This document shows, one piece after another, positions 8,903-16,420 of a DNA stretch of 64,000 nucleotides. Within the stretch, counting starts at the first letter, position 1; the number at the start of each line of letters is the position of its first letter. The stretch covers positions 124,001-188,000 of the forward strand of contig NZ_JAMXEX010000007.1 of the NCBI RefSeq assembly GCF_025370775.1, in the 5' to 3' direction. A program made the translations under genes and the position numbers. Below the pieces are notes generated by a model. It saw only the letters and a list, made by a program, of their open reading frames with translations. It ran no database searches and had not been told where the DNA came from. This DNA is from Ancylothrix sp. D3o. Lineage in GTDB: Bacteria > Cyanobacteriota > Cyanobacteriia > Cyanobacteriales > Oscillatoriaceae.

Positions 8903-9700
8903 TTATAGTTTCACCTCTTTAATATTAGCCAAATCAAACAATATACCTACCGGCCTTTCTTCTTCCAGGTTTTCAATATTTCGTTCACACCTAACACCAA
9001 ATTGACAAATATCACACGCTTTTGATCCTAAATTAATTTGCGGAAAATCTACCCTCATTTCTTGATAGCATTTCAGCCAGCAGGTTAAATTATTCAACAA
9101 AACCGTTAAATCTTCGCCTGTTTTTTTATGTTTGGTTTGATTGTAAGCAAACTTCACAAAACCCGGTGTATCTGGTTTATCCAAATTCGCCTTAACAAAC
9201 CAATAAGTCATCGAAATTTGTTTTGCTGCGTAGTCACTTGTTTCTGCCAAAACATACATATAAAGCCGCGTTTGCCAATCTTTCTCTAACCGGCTTTTAT
9301 TTTGGGGTACTGGGTAGGTTTTCCAATCAATAATTTTCGCTGTTTTTTCATCTGCCATCAACAAATCATACCGCACCACCAGCAAATACTCCCCGAAATT
9401 TAACGTCCGTTGGTGTTCTGCACTGCGAAAAATTTCTCCTTCCTCCTGATTATCAAAAATCTCAGGTGCCGCCGGAATTAAAGCCTCTAAACAGTGCCGT
9501 AATTCCGCGTCTTCTTGCAGAAAAGAATCCACCGGCAGTCCTAATTCTCGCTGCTGCATCAATAAGTGAAATCGGCTCCCCCAAGCCAGCTTTTCTTGTT
9601 GTTCGGGAGAGGCCGGCGACCCCAATAAATCCAGATAAGTATGTTGAAATTTTCGGGGACAAGTTTCTAGTAAATTTAGCTGCCCTTGAGATAATCGCAT
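8903..9700 (-). CDS. Cas4/RecB-like PD-(D/E)XK nuclease with Fe-S cluster cysteines
   Basis: This 265-residue protein carries the RecB-family nuclease core: H45 in GSRFHLLMQQ, D112 in VVRYDLL, D125-W-K127 as the DxK element, and Q143...Y147 in DWQTRLYMYV. Four cysteines (C14 in ETCPRKF; C229, C232, C238 in CDICQFGVRC) match the arrangement that binds a 4Fe-4S cluster in Cas4, AddB and Dna2-type nucleases. It should therefore be a DNA exonuclease or end-processing enzyme. No CRISPR array, cas gene, helicase or AddA partner is in the window, so it is a stand-alone member. It is followed on the same strand by the zinc-ribbon hypothetical and preceded by the fibrillin gene. The family call is firm; the biological role is open. 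Confidence 0.82.
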   Translation of the reverse strand: MRLSQGQLNLLETCPRKFQHTYLDLLGSPASPEQQEKLAWGSRFHLLMQQRELGLPVDSFLQEDAELRHCLEALIPAAPEIFDNQEEGEIFRSAEHQRTLNFGEYLLVVRYDLLMADEKTAKIIDWKTYPVPQNKSRLEKDWQTRLYMYVLAETSDYAAKQISMTYWFVKANLDKPDTPGFVKFAYNQTKHKKTGEDLTVLLNNLTCWLKCYQEMRVDFPQINLGSKACDICQFGVRCERNIENLEEERPVGILFDLANIKEVKL

Positions 9701-9789
9701 AGCTCACATAGCTGTTAAAAAGACGGGGGAATTTGGTAAAAAACTGCGGAATTTTATTACCCATTCCTGTTTTATTATATCAGAAAAAC

Positions 9790-10374
9790 TCACACTTTTG
9801 TCAAGACAAAAACACTGCCTTCATTGCCTCTACCAATTCGCAGATCGGCATCTAAATAAGTAATATCTAGCCAGCCTTGCTGTTCGCGGGGTTCGAGTTT
9901 AAAATCAAGGGCAACAAACTTTTTATTTTCTTCGATTTCGGCAATATAATTGCTAGGGGATTGATAGCCAATCAACCGCTGTAACCCAACAATAGAACGA
10001 TTAAATTTCACCTGAACCCGACGATCATTGACTTGTTCAAAACCGGCAACCACACTGATAATACCTTCTAAAAAAGGTACGCCATAAACTTCAGCAATAT
10101 TATAAACTTTCGATTCATTAACCCGAATAGATTGATAAATTTGGCCTAGTTTGAAAACAGGAAATTGATCAATTCCTAAAAGTCCGCGACTGGTTGTATA
10201 AAGTAAGCGCCAATCGCCATTAAGTAAATCTGCGGCTTCCAGAGGACGAGGCGTAGGGTTGCGGTCTTCTAATTTGGCAACCGCTGATAAAATAGCAGTT
10301 TTATCGGTTGGTGTTGCCAGTAAACCGCGATTTTTGCCAGCAATGATTCCTAACAATTCAGCTTTGCCAAGCAT
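9790..10374 (-). CDS. PAP/fibrillin family protein
   Basis: A 194-residue soluble protein of the plastid-lipid-associated protein/fibrillin family. Members bind lipid or isoprenoid-like ligands and associate with thylakoids or plastoglobules in plants. The family marks are seen in order: an N-terminal helix (MLGKAELLGII), the signature LLNGDWRLLYTTSRGLLGIDQ, a lipocalin-like set of beta strands (VYNIAEVYGVPFLEGIISV), and the C-terminal DITYLDADLRIGRGNEGSVFVLTK that closes the barrel. There is no signal peptide or membrane helix. Length and domain match typical cyanobacterial members. A role in thylakoid lipid or photoprotection is inferred from the plant family only. Confidence 0.88.
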   Translation of the reverse strand: MLGKAELLGIIAGKNRGLLATPTDKTAILSAVAKLEDRNPTPRPLEAADLLNGDWRLLYTTSRGLLGIDQFPVFKLGQIYQSIRVNESKVYNIAEVYGVPFLEGIISVVAGFEQVNDRRVQVKFNRSIVGLQRLIGYQSPSNYIAEIEENKKFVALDFKLEPREQQGWLDITYLDADLRIGRGNEGSVFVLTKV

Positions 10375-10547
10375 AGGGGTGACAGAATAAGAATGAAGAA
10401 TTTTACAAACAGCGACTGAGCGAACAAAGGCTCACCTCAGCCAGAACCCGCCAAAAATGCCGGTGAACTGCACTGATTTTAACGCAAGGTTGTAATATAC
10501 TGATGGCAGTTGTTAGATGTGGGCGATTTTATTTGCAGGAGTCAAGA

Positions 10548-10796
10548 ATGTATAACCCGTCACTGCGTGAAGAACCTCGCTATAAAATGGCAGACGTTAT
10601 TCCCGTAAGACAAGAATCTTCTTTGATCGTCTGGCTGGAAAATACCGGACGCATGATTGCCCGCGATGCTTTAGATCAAGACTATCTCGAAGAAGAAGCA
10701 GCCGAATTTTCTGAGTTGATGTCAGCAGAGGAAGGCACTTTTGATATCGAAGAAGATGACGATGATGATGAGATCGCACTGGGTGATATCGTCTAA
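10548..10796 (+). CDS. DUF3134 family small acidic protein
   Basis: An 82-residue cyanobacterial protein that reads MYNPSLREEPRYKMADVIP, then ESSLIVWLENTGRMIARD, and ends in a very acidic tail with a run of aspartates (EEDDDDDE). This matches the DUF3134 family as I remember it; function is unknown. The start is the ATG at 10548 with CAGGAG (10536-10541) upstream; the frame is open back to 10503 but that part has no ribosome site. Downstream, GGTAAT/ATTACC segments around 10812-10845 could form a weak terminator before mraY. Confidence 0.75.
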   Translation: MYNPSLREEPRYKMADVIPVRQESSLIVWLENTGRMIARDALDQDYLEEEAAEFSELMSAEEGTFDIEEDDDDDEIALGDIV

Positions 10797-10929
10797 TTGC
10801 TGATGGTTAATGGGTAATGGGGGTTTTAAAATTACCTATTACCTTTTGCCAATAAGCAATTAAAGTGTTAACCGGAGAGTCGTTCTCAGTCTCAGGATAA
10901 TTGGTGTGAGGAGTACGAGAGTAAAACCT

Positions 10930-12063
10930 GTGGACGCAAAATTATTTCCGAGTTCTTCATTGAAACTGTCAGGTACTAATTTGTTTTGGCTGCTAACTAC
11001 CGGCCTCAGCGCGGCGGTCTTAATTTTAGACATCACAGCAGGCCGGCTTAACAATTTAGGCGCATCGCTAACTTTACCATTTTTGATTTGTGCGGGTGTG
11101 GTAACAATAGCTGGTTATTGGACAGTGCCGGTGTTACAAAGATTAAAAACCGGTCAAATTATCCGAGAAGACGGCCCCCAAGCGCATCTTAAAAAAGCAG
11201 GCACTCCGACAATGGGCGGGGTGTTTTTTGTGCCGGTGGGTGTGATTATTTCTTTGTTGTGGGTAGCATTTTTTCCCGCAAAAGATAGCGGTCAAATTGC
11301 AGTTTTTGCCGCTGCTATGCTTACCCTTGCCTACGGATTTATTGGTTGGTTAGATGACTGGCAAATTTTACGGCTTAAATCCAACAAAGGAATTTCTCCT
11401 AAAACAAAACTCGCGCTACAAATAGGATTTGGGGCGCTTTTTTCTTTAGGGTTAATTGTGCAAAGCTATTTCACAAAAACTCTGCCAAGCAACATTACAA
11501 CCATCGCCTTACCTTTTGGTTTGGCTATCCCTTTGGGATTAATATTTTGGCCGTTTGCTGACTTTGTTTTAGTAGCCGAAAGTAACGCCACCAACCTCAC
11601 CGATGGTGTTGATGGATTAATGGGAGGACTTGGTGCCATTTCCCTATTAGGATTAGGTGCAATTGTTGCCCCCACTTCCCCCGATTTAATGATGTTTTGT
11701 GCCTGTATGAGCGGCAGTTGTTTGGGATTTGTTGCCCACAATCGAAACCCGGCGCGTGTCTTCATGGGAGACACCGGCTCCCTTGCATTAGGTGGAGCAT
11801 TAGGTGCCGTTGCCATCCAAACAAATAACATTTGGAGTTTATTAATTATTGGCGGAATTTTCTTTATTGAAACGCTTTCCGTCATGGCACAAGTTGGCTA
11901 TTATAAAGCCACAAAAGGCCCAGATGGCATTGGCAAACGCCTTTTGAAAATGGCTCCTTTGCACCATCATTTAGAGCTTTCTGGGTGGACAGAAAGACAA
12001 ATTGTAGCGATTTTTTATGTAATCAATGCTTTGTTAGTTCTCCTAGCATTGGCGGTTCATTAA
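10930..12063 (+). CDS. mraY: phospho-N-acetylmuramoyl-pentapeptide transferase MraY
   Basis: MraY transfers phospho-MurNAc-pentapeptide from UDP to undecaprenyl phosphate, making lipid I for peptidoglycan synthesis in the cytoplasmic membrane. All signature stretches are present: LKKAGTPTMGG, the Asp pair in WLDDWQI, NATNLTDGVDGLMGG, the FMGDTGSLALGG catalytic loop and the histidine loop MAPLHHHLELSGWTE. About ten membrane helices are predicted by eye. I prefer the GTG at 10930 (VDAKLFPSSS), because cyanobacterial MraY proteins begin MDAKL. A GTG at 10906 in the same frame, with AGGA eight bases upstream, would add eight residues and cannot be excluded. An 18-base palindrome follows the gene. 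Confidence 0.95.
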   Translation: MDAKLFPSSSLKLSGTNLFWLLTTGLSAAVLILDITAGRLNNLGASLTLPFLICAGVVTIAGYWTVPVLQRLKTGQIIREDGPQAHLKKAGTPTMGGVFFVPVGVIISLLWVAFFPAKDSGQIAVFAAAMLTLAYGFIGWLDDWQILRLKSNKGISPKTKLALQIGFGALFSLGLIVQSYFTKTLPSNITTIALPFGLAIPLGLIFWPFADFVLVAESNATNLTDGVDGLMGGLGAISLLGLGAIVAPTSPDLMMFCACMSGSCLGFVAHNRNPARVFMGDTGSLALGGALGAVAIQTNNIWSLLIIGGIFFIETLSVMAQVGYYKATKGPDGIGKRLLKMAPLHHHLELSGWTERQIVAIFYVINALLVLLALAVH

Positions 12064-12075
12064 ACTTGTTTGTAG

Positions 12076-12093
12076 TGAGGGCTTAAGCCCTCA
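12076..12093. repeat. 18-base perfect palindrome
   Basis: TGAGGGCTTAAGCCCTCA reads the same on both strands, 12 bases after the mraY stop. The form GTAGTGAGGGCTTAAGCCCTCA... is a dispersed cyanobacterial repeat in my recollection, and it may help to end or stabilise the mraY transcript. No T tract follows. Confidence 0.7.
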
Positions 12094-12293
12094 TTAACCG
12101 CACCGCCGAAAGCATTTTTAAAATCAAATCTTCTTACCTCCATCCCGCTCTGCAAGGCAAACTACAAAGTAAAATAAAATGGTATGAGCCGGTGGGTAGA
12201 GAAATCGGCATACAAAGACATTCCGCATCAAAACACCCCATCCCCAACCCTAAATTCATCTGCTATAGGCTGCGTTTATCTGCGGTTAAAAAA

Positions 12294-13223
12294 ATGACTT
12301 TTCTCCCCAAAACCTCCGTAATCATCCCCATCCATAACGGAGAAAAAGACATCCCCGAACTGCTAGAATGCTTAGAAAACCAAACCTACCCCAAAAACTT
12401 AATAGAATACCTCCTCATAGACAATAACAGCACAGACAACACCCCTAACCTCTTAAAAGCAGCAAAACTCCCGCCCCTTAGCCAGAAAGAAATTCAAAGT
12501 TCCTACGCAGCCAGAAACACCGGCATCCACGCCGCCACCGGAGAAATTATCGCCTTCACAGATGCCGATTGCCGACCCAAACCAAATTGGTTATTAACAT
12601 TAATTCAGCCATTTGTCAAGCCTCAAATAGGCATAGTTGCCGGAGAAATAATCGCTTTACCGGGTAAAAGTTTGCTCGAAAAATACGCCCAAAAAAAAGA
12701 AATTTTATCTCAAAAACACACCCTCGCTCATCCCCATTGCCCCTACGGGCAAACAGCTAATCTTGCTATTCGCCGGCAGATATTTCAAGAAATGGGATTA
12801 TTTCGCCCTTATTTAACAACCGGTGGCGATGCAGATATTTGTTGGAGAATTTTAAAACAAACAAACTGGCAACTCGAATTTGTCCCCGAAGCCATAGTTC
12901 AACACCGGCACCGCTCAACTTGGAAAGAACTGCATTCTCAATGGAAAAAATATGGTCAATCAAACCAATATTTACATCAATTGCACGGGATAGACTTAAC
13001 AAGAGAACTGACAAAAAAAGAATTTATTTATAGAATAAGCCGGTGGCTAATCAAAGAACTACCCCTCACCACAATCAAAACAATTTTCGGGCAAACTCCA
13101 CCCCTAGATTTATTAACCACCCCCATAGATTTGTATTGCTTTCAAGCTAGAACTGAAGGCCAAAAACAAGCCACCTTAAGCGAAACAGCCAAACAAATAG
13201 AAAACCTGGAAAAATCACCCTAA
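12294..13223 (+). CDS. family 2 glycosyltransferase (GT-A fold)
   Basis: A 309-residue soluble glycosyltransferase. The GT2 elements are in order: TSVIIPIHNGEKDIPELLECL with the nucleotide-binding start, YLLIDNNSTDNT, the metal-binding DXD-like element in AFTDADCRPKPNWL, and GGDADICWRI with the acceptor-side acidic residues. The C terminus is basic and may contact membrane (RWLIKELPLTTIKTIFG). The start is the ATG at 12294 (MTFLPKTSVII); the frame is open to 12192, but that 34-residue extension is unlike the family. The donor and acceptor cannot be told from sequence. It follows mraY by 230 bases, without a clear operon link. Confidence 0.85.
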   Translation: MTFLPKTSVIIPIHNGEKDIPELLECLENQTYPKNLIEYLLIDNNSTDNTPNLLKAAKLPPLSQKEIQSSYAARNTGIHAATGEIIAFTDADCRPKPNWLLTLIQPFVKPQIGIVAGEIIALPGKSLLEKYAQKKEILSQKHTLAHPHCPYGQTANLAIRRQIFQEMGLFRPYLTTGGDADICWRILKQTNWQLEFVPEAIVQHRHRSTWKELHSQWKKYGQSNQYLHQLHGIDLTRELTKKEFIYRISRWLIKELPLTTIKTIFGQTPPLDLLTTPIDLYCFQARTEGQKQATLSETAKQIENLEKSP

Positions 13224-13403
13224 AATTAGCGCTACATCTGTATTGAACAGCCTTTTTTCTAAAAAGTCGTTTGCCCAAATCTTGCCCCAGAATTATCCCT
13301 ATAGCTAAACCCCCGCCTACGACCAAAGGAATAGACAAAAAGGCAAGCCTAAGCAATAAAACCCGTGCTAAACTGAAAAAACAAGCGGCAGGGGAAATCA
13401 AAA

Positions 13404-14141
13404 ATGAGCGTTGCCAAACAAAAAGAAAACAGCGAAAAAATCTCATCAAACACAGCAAAACTCGTACTCGTGGATGATGAACCAGGACTCAGAGAAGCAG
13501 TACAAGCTTATTTAGAAGACAGCGGCTTTACTGTCCACGTTGCAAGTAACGCCAAACAAGGCTTAGAACTCGTAGACCAAAAACAGCCGGATTTGGTAAT
13601 TACAGATGTTATGATGCCGCAAGTTGATGGCTATCAATTTCTGAAACTACTGCGTGAAGATCCCCGCTACAAAGCTTTGCCGGTTGTATTTTTAACTGCT
13701 CGCGGCATGACAAGCGACCGCATCCAAGGATATCAAGCCGGTTGTGATGCTTACATTTCCAAACCATTTGATCCTGATGAGTTAGTTGCTATTGTGGGCA
13801 ATTTATTAAACCGCAGAGAAGCTACAAAAACGGTTCCTGCGGATGGAGAAACGCCGGATATTACGGAATTGGCCAGCCAAATTGCCGAGATAAAATCTTT
13901 ATTAACCGGTCGCACCGGCATACCCCAAAGCCCTAGCCCTATTAAAGTAGACTTAACACCCAGAGAGCAAAGTGTTTTAGATTTGGTAGCCCAAGGTTTA
14001 ATGAATAAAGAAATAGCCCGCCGGCTCGATACCAGTGTTCGCAACGTAGAAAAATATGTGAGCAGACTCTTCAGCAAAACCGGCACAAACAGCCGTACTG
14101 AATTAGTCCGTTTTGCCCTGGAACACGGTTTAACGAAATAG
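13404..14141 (+). CDS. rre1: Rre1/Ycf29-like NarL-type response regulator
   Basis: A 245-residue regulator with an N-terminal receiver (acidic DDE at residues 24-26, phosphoacceptor D68 in VITDVMMP, Lys in ISKPFDP near 118) and a C-terminal LuxR/NarL helix-turn-helix (LTPREQSVLDLVAQGLMNKEIARRL). The LVDDEPGLREAVQAYLEDSGF opening and overall length match the cyanobacterial and red-algal-plastid Rre1/Ycf29 orthologues as I know them. Rre1 binds DNA and, with kinases such as Hik2 and Hik34, controls stress genes and plastoquinone-responsive transcription. The start has AGGGGA 10 bases upstream. The orthology is from recall of family sequence and should be checked by tree; the domain call is certain. 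Confidence 0.78.
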   Translation: MSVAKQKENSEKISSNTAKLVLVDDEPGLREAVQAYLEDSGFTVHVASNAKQGLELVDQKQPDLVITDVMMPQVDGYQFLKLLREDPRYKALPVVFLTARGMTSDRIQGYQAGCDAYISKPFDPDELVAIVGNLLNRREATKTVPADGETPDITELASQIAEIKSLLTGRTGIPQSPSPIKVDLTPREQSVLDLVAQGLMNKEIARRLDTSVRNVEKYVSRLFSKTGTNSRTELVRFALEHGLTK

Positions 14142-14277
14142 GGTTTTTTTGGGGTAGGTACAGTCTAGGCTACCCCTACGCGCCCTCCTCCATCCGCAGT
14201 CCGCGTCCCCAGTGGCTTTACAATAAAAAAGCATCATAAAGAATGCAGCTAAAGCCACATCACAAGTAAAACAGCCC

Positions 14278-14826
14278 ATGACAATCAAACGAATTGCGGC
14301 AATTTTGGTAATTTTTTTCAGCCTTGCTCTGCCCGGTTGCGTGGCTTCTGCCGCCGCCGGCCTTATTCCTTATGTTGATAGCGTCGATGGTTATCAGTTT
14401 CTTTACCCCAATGGCTGGCAGGAAGTCAAGGTAAGCAATGGCCCGGATGTGGTATTTCACGATTTGATTGAAGATACCGAAAACCTCAGTGTTGTGATTA
14501 GTCCAGTGCCCGAAGGAAAAACCCTGGCCGATTTAGGCGATGCAAGCGAAGTGGGTTATAAACTTTCCAAAAAAGCGATAGCCCCGGAAAATTCGGGTCG
14601 CACCGCCGAATTGGTTTCTGCTGAATCTCAGACTGCCGGTGATAAGACTTATTATGTCTTAGAATATGCAGTGAAATTGCCAAACAATAAACTGCGTCAT
14701 AACTTGGCAAGTGTTGCAGTCAGTCGGGGAAAACTTTATACTTTTAATATTTCTGCGACCGAAAAACGCTGGCAAAAACTTAAGACAAAATTTACCCAAG
14801 TCGTCAATTCTTTTTCTGTGTATTAG
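14278..14826 (+). CDS. psbP: CyanoP, PsbP-family photosystem II lipoprotein
   Basis: A 182-residue lipoprotein. The signal peptide (MTIKRIAAILVIFFSLALPGC) ends in a lipobox LPGC with the modified Cys at residue 21. The mature part is a PsbP fold: DSVDGYQFLYPNGWQEVKVSNGPDVVFHDLI near the N terminus, then NLSVVISPV and YYVLEYAVKLPN, and the conserved end KRWQKLKTKFTQVVNSFSVY. CyanoP is an assembly or stabilising factor on the lumenal face of photosystem II. Length and lipobox fit the cyanobacterial type rather than the plant oxygen-evolving PsbP. It stands alone between rre1 and maf. Confidence 0.93.
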   Translation: MTIKRIAAILVIFFSLALPGCVASAAAGLIPYVDSVDGYQFLYPNGWQEVKVSNGPDVVFHDLIEDTENLSVVISPVPEGKTLADLGDASEVGYKLSKKAIAPENSGRTAELVSAESQTAGDKTYYVLEYAVKLPNNKLRHNLASVAVSRGKLYTFNISATEKRWQKLKTKFTQVVNSFSVY

Positions 14827-14938
14827 GGACTGATGGGGGCGGGAACCCCTGCACCGCCCCTACGGTAATTGTTTGTTTTAAGGGGTTTGTTGTTAGTAGG
14901 AAATTTTCATCAAGTCCCAACTTTAAGCCTCGCTTTTT

Positions 14939-14972
14939 CAAATTTCAAATTTCAAATTTCAAATTTCAAATT
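14939..14972. repeat. heptanucleotide tandem repeat (CAAATTT)
   Basis: Four full copies of CAAATTT and a fifth of six bases lie directly before maf. This is the short tandemly repeated type (STRR) common in cyanobacterial intergenic DNA, where copy number varies between strains. Confidence 0.9.
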
Positions 14973-14989
14973 ACCTATCTAAAAGCGAT

Positions 14990-15628
14990 ATGTTGCCGCT
15001 ATTTTTATTAGCTTCTGCTTCTCCTGCTCGCCGGCGCTTGTTGCAAACTGCCGGCATTGATGCCATTGTGTGTCCGAGCGATATTGATGAGTCGCAAATT
15101 AAAAAGTCTGATCCGTCAGAATTGGTGCAAACTTTGGCAGAATTGAAAGCCGAAAATATTGCTCTGCGGCTGAAAAATGGGGAAGTGCCGGTGAACAGTC
15201 CGCCATTACCTGAGAGTGTTGCTTCTTGGTTAATTGCTGGTTTTGATTCGGTGTTGTGGCTGAAGGGTGAAATACATGGTAAACCGGCAGACGCAGCCGA
15301 AGCAATTGAGCGCTGGAAAATGATGCGTGGTAACATCGGAGAGCTTTACACCGGCCACGCATTAATTGATTTAGCTACAGAGAAAGTTCTGGTTGCTACG
15401 CAGGTGACGCGGGTTTATTTTGCTCAGGTAAGTGATGCAGAAATTGAAGCGTATGTTAGCACCGGCGAACCGCTTAAATGTGCAGGTTGTTTTGCTTTAG
15501 AAGGTAAAGGCGGTTTGTTTGTAGAAAAACTGGAAGGTTGCCATACAAACGTGATTGGCTTGAGTTTGCCGCTGCTGAGAGAAATGCTTGCCAAACTTGG
15601 CTACAAAGTCACAGATTTTTGGCAGTAA
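14990..15628 (+). CDS. maf: Maf family nucleoside triphosphate pyrophosphatase
   Basis: A 212-residue Maf/YhdE-type house-cleaning pyrophosphatase that hydrolyses non-canonical or modified NTPs to NMPs, with links to septum control in some bacteria. The N-terminal signature [18 protein letters not shown] is clear, followed by the catalytic acidic region [18 protein letters not shown], the helix containing RWKMMRGN, and the C-terminal [26 protein letters not shown]. The usual AAD of many Maf proteins reads AGFDS here, so the catalytic Asp is retained in a slightly different context. Length is typical. It is preceded by a CAAATTT repeat block. Confidence 0.9.
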   Translation: MLPLFLLASASPARRRLLQTAGIDAIVCPSDIDESQIKKSDPSELVQTLAELKAENIALRLKNGEVPVNSPPLPESVASWLIAGFDSVLWLKGEIHGKPADAAEAIERWKMMRGNIGELYTGHALIDLATEKVLVATQVTRVYFAQVSDAEIEAYVSTGEPLKCAGCFALEGKGGLFVEKLEGCHTNVIGLSLPLLREMLAKLGYKVTDFWQ

Positions 15629-15689
15629 GGGCGAAAAAATACCTTAAAAAAGGGAAAAAGTGCGGAGGGATTGTGAAAAAATCAAAAAT

Positions 15690-16001
15690 TTAAAACCCAA
15701 AATTAAGGGTGCGGATTGCATATAAAATCAGGAAGATATTTAGGCCAAGGCTAATTAGTAATAACAGTTTTTGGGGCGGGAATTGATAAGTGTTATGTGC
15801 TGCTTCTTTAGCCCATAAAGTTACGTTGGCGAGTTGCTGCTGGATGCCGTCAAGTTTCCAATGGGTACCACCATACAAACCTTCTAAGGTTTTATTGACT
15901 TCGGTTATTTGCTTTTCTAACTGCTCGATCTTGTGAGATAACTCAACTTCTGTGTTGAGATTGGCCGGTTTCAACGAGTAGGTTAATTTATTGTTGCTCA
16001 T
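15690..16001 (-). CDS. hypothetical coiled-coil protein with C-terminal membrane anchor
   Basis: A 103-residue protein whose N-terminal half is a coiled coil (VELSHKIEQLEKQITEVNKTLEGL). A conserved-looking GGTHWKLDGIQQQL stretch follows. The C-terminal 25 residues form one hydrophobic helix (KLLLLISLGLNIFLILYAI), so it looks tail-anchored. The start is an ATG at 16001 with AGAGGAGA upstream on the minus strand. I recognise no family and assign no function. It is convergent with maf. Confidence 0.7.
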   Translation of the reverse strand: MSNNKLTYSLKPANLNTEVELSHKIEQLEKQITEVNKTLEGLYGGTHWKLDGIQQQLANVTLWAKEAAHNTYQFPPQKLLLLISLGLNIFLILYAIRTLNFGF

Positions 16002-16420
16002 GGCGGATTTATCTCCTCTAAAAGTGTACTTTTTTCAAACTCTAAGCCGGTAAATAAATTTGATTTCGCGGGGTTTAATGCAATTGAGGTCGAATACGTT
16101 ACCTACTTTATTTATAATCTATCTTCTGGCCCTGCTAACTCTCCCGTCAGTAAGATTTGCTGGCCCCACATAAGAGGGATTGTCGATATGATGGCAAATG
16201 GCATGATATAGAATGGATAGAAATCACAGGCGACTGCCCTAGGGATGAGATTTATTTTTAACATTTAGTTTGCATTGGTGGATTTAAATTTTTATCCTTT
16301 TGGTCGCCAAAATTCAGTTGGTAAATTGAAAAAGAAGGTGAAATAAAGTCAAGAATTATATAGTTATAATGCAGGAAGATAGTAAGCCCATCGTTTAATT
16401 TAGCAAAGGAACGCCCCAAA
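16002..16420. other. divergent intergenic region, no gene
   Basis: These 419 bases separate the tail-anchored protein from the histidine kinase and should carry both promoters. A minus-strand frame at 16258-16515 overlaps the kinase start and looks like a shadow. AAAGGA (16405-16410) is the kinase ribosome site. I see no terminator, RNA gene or repeat. Confidence 0.5.

Noticed and set aside
8903-9700. Cas4 as a sign of a CRISPR-Cas locus
   Set aside because: No direct-repeat array and no other cas gene occur in the window; the nuclease is better called Cas4-like.
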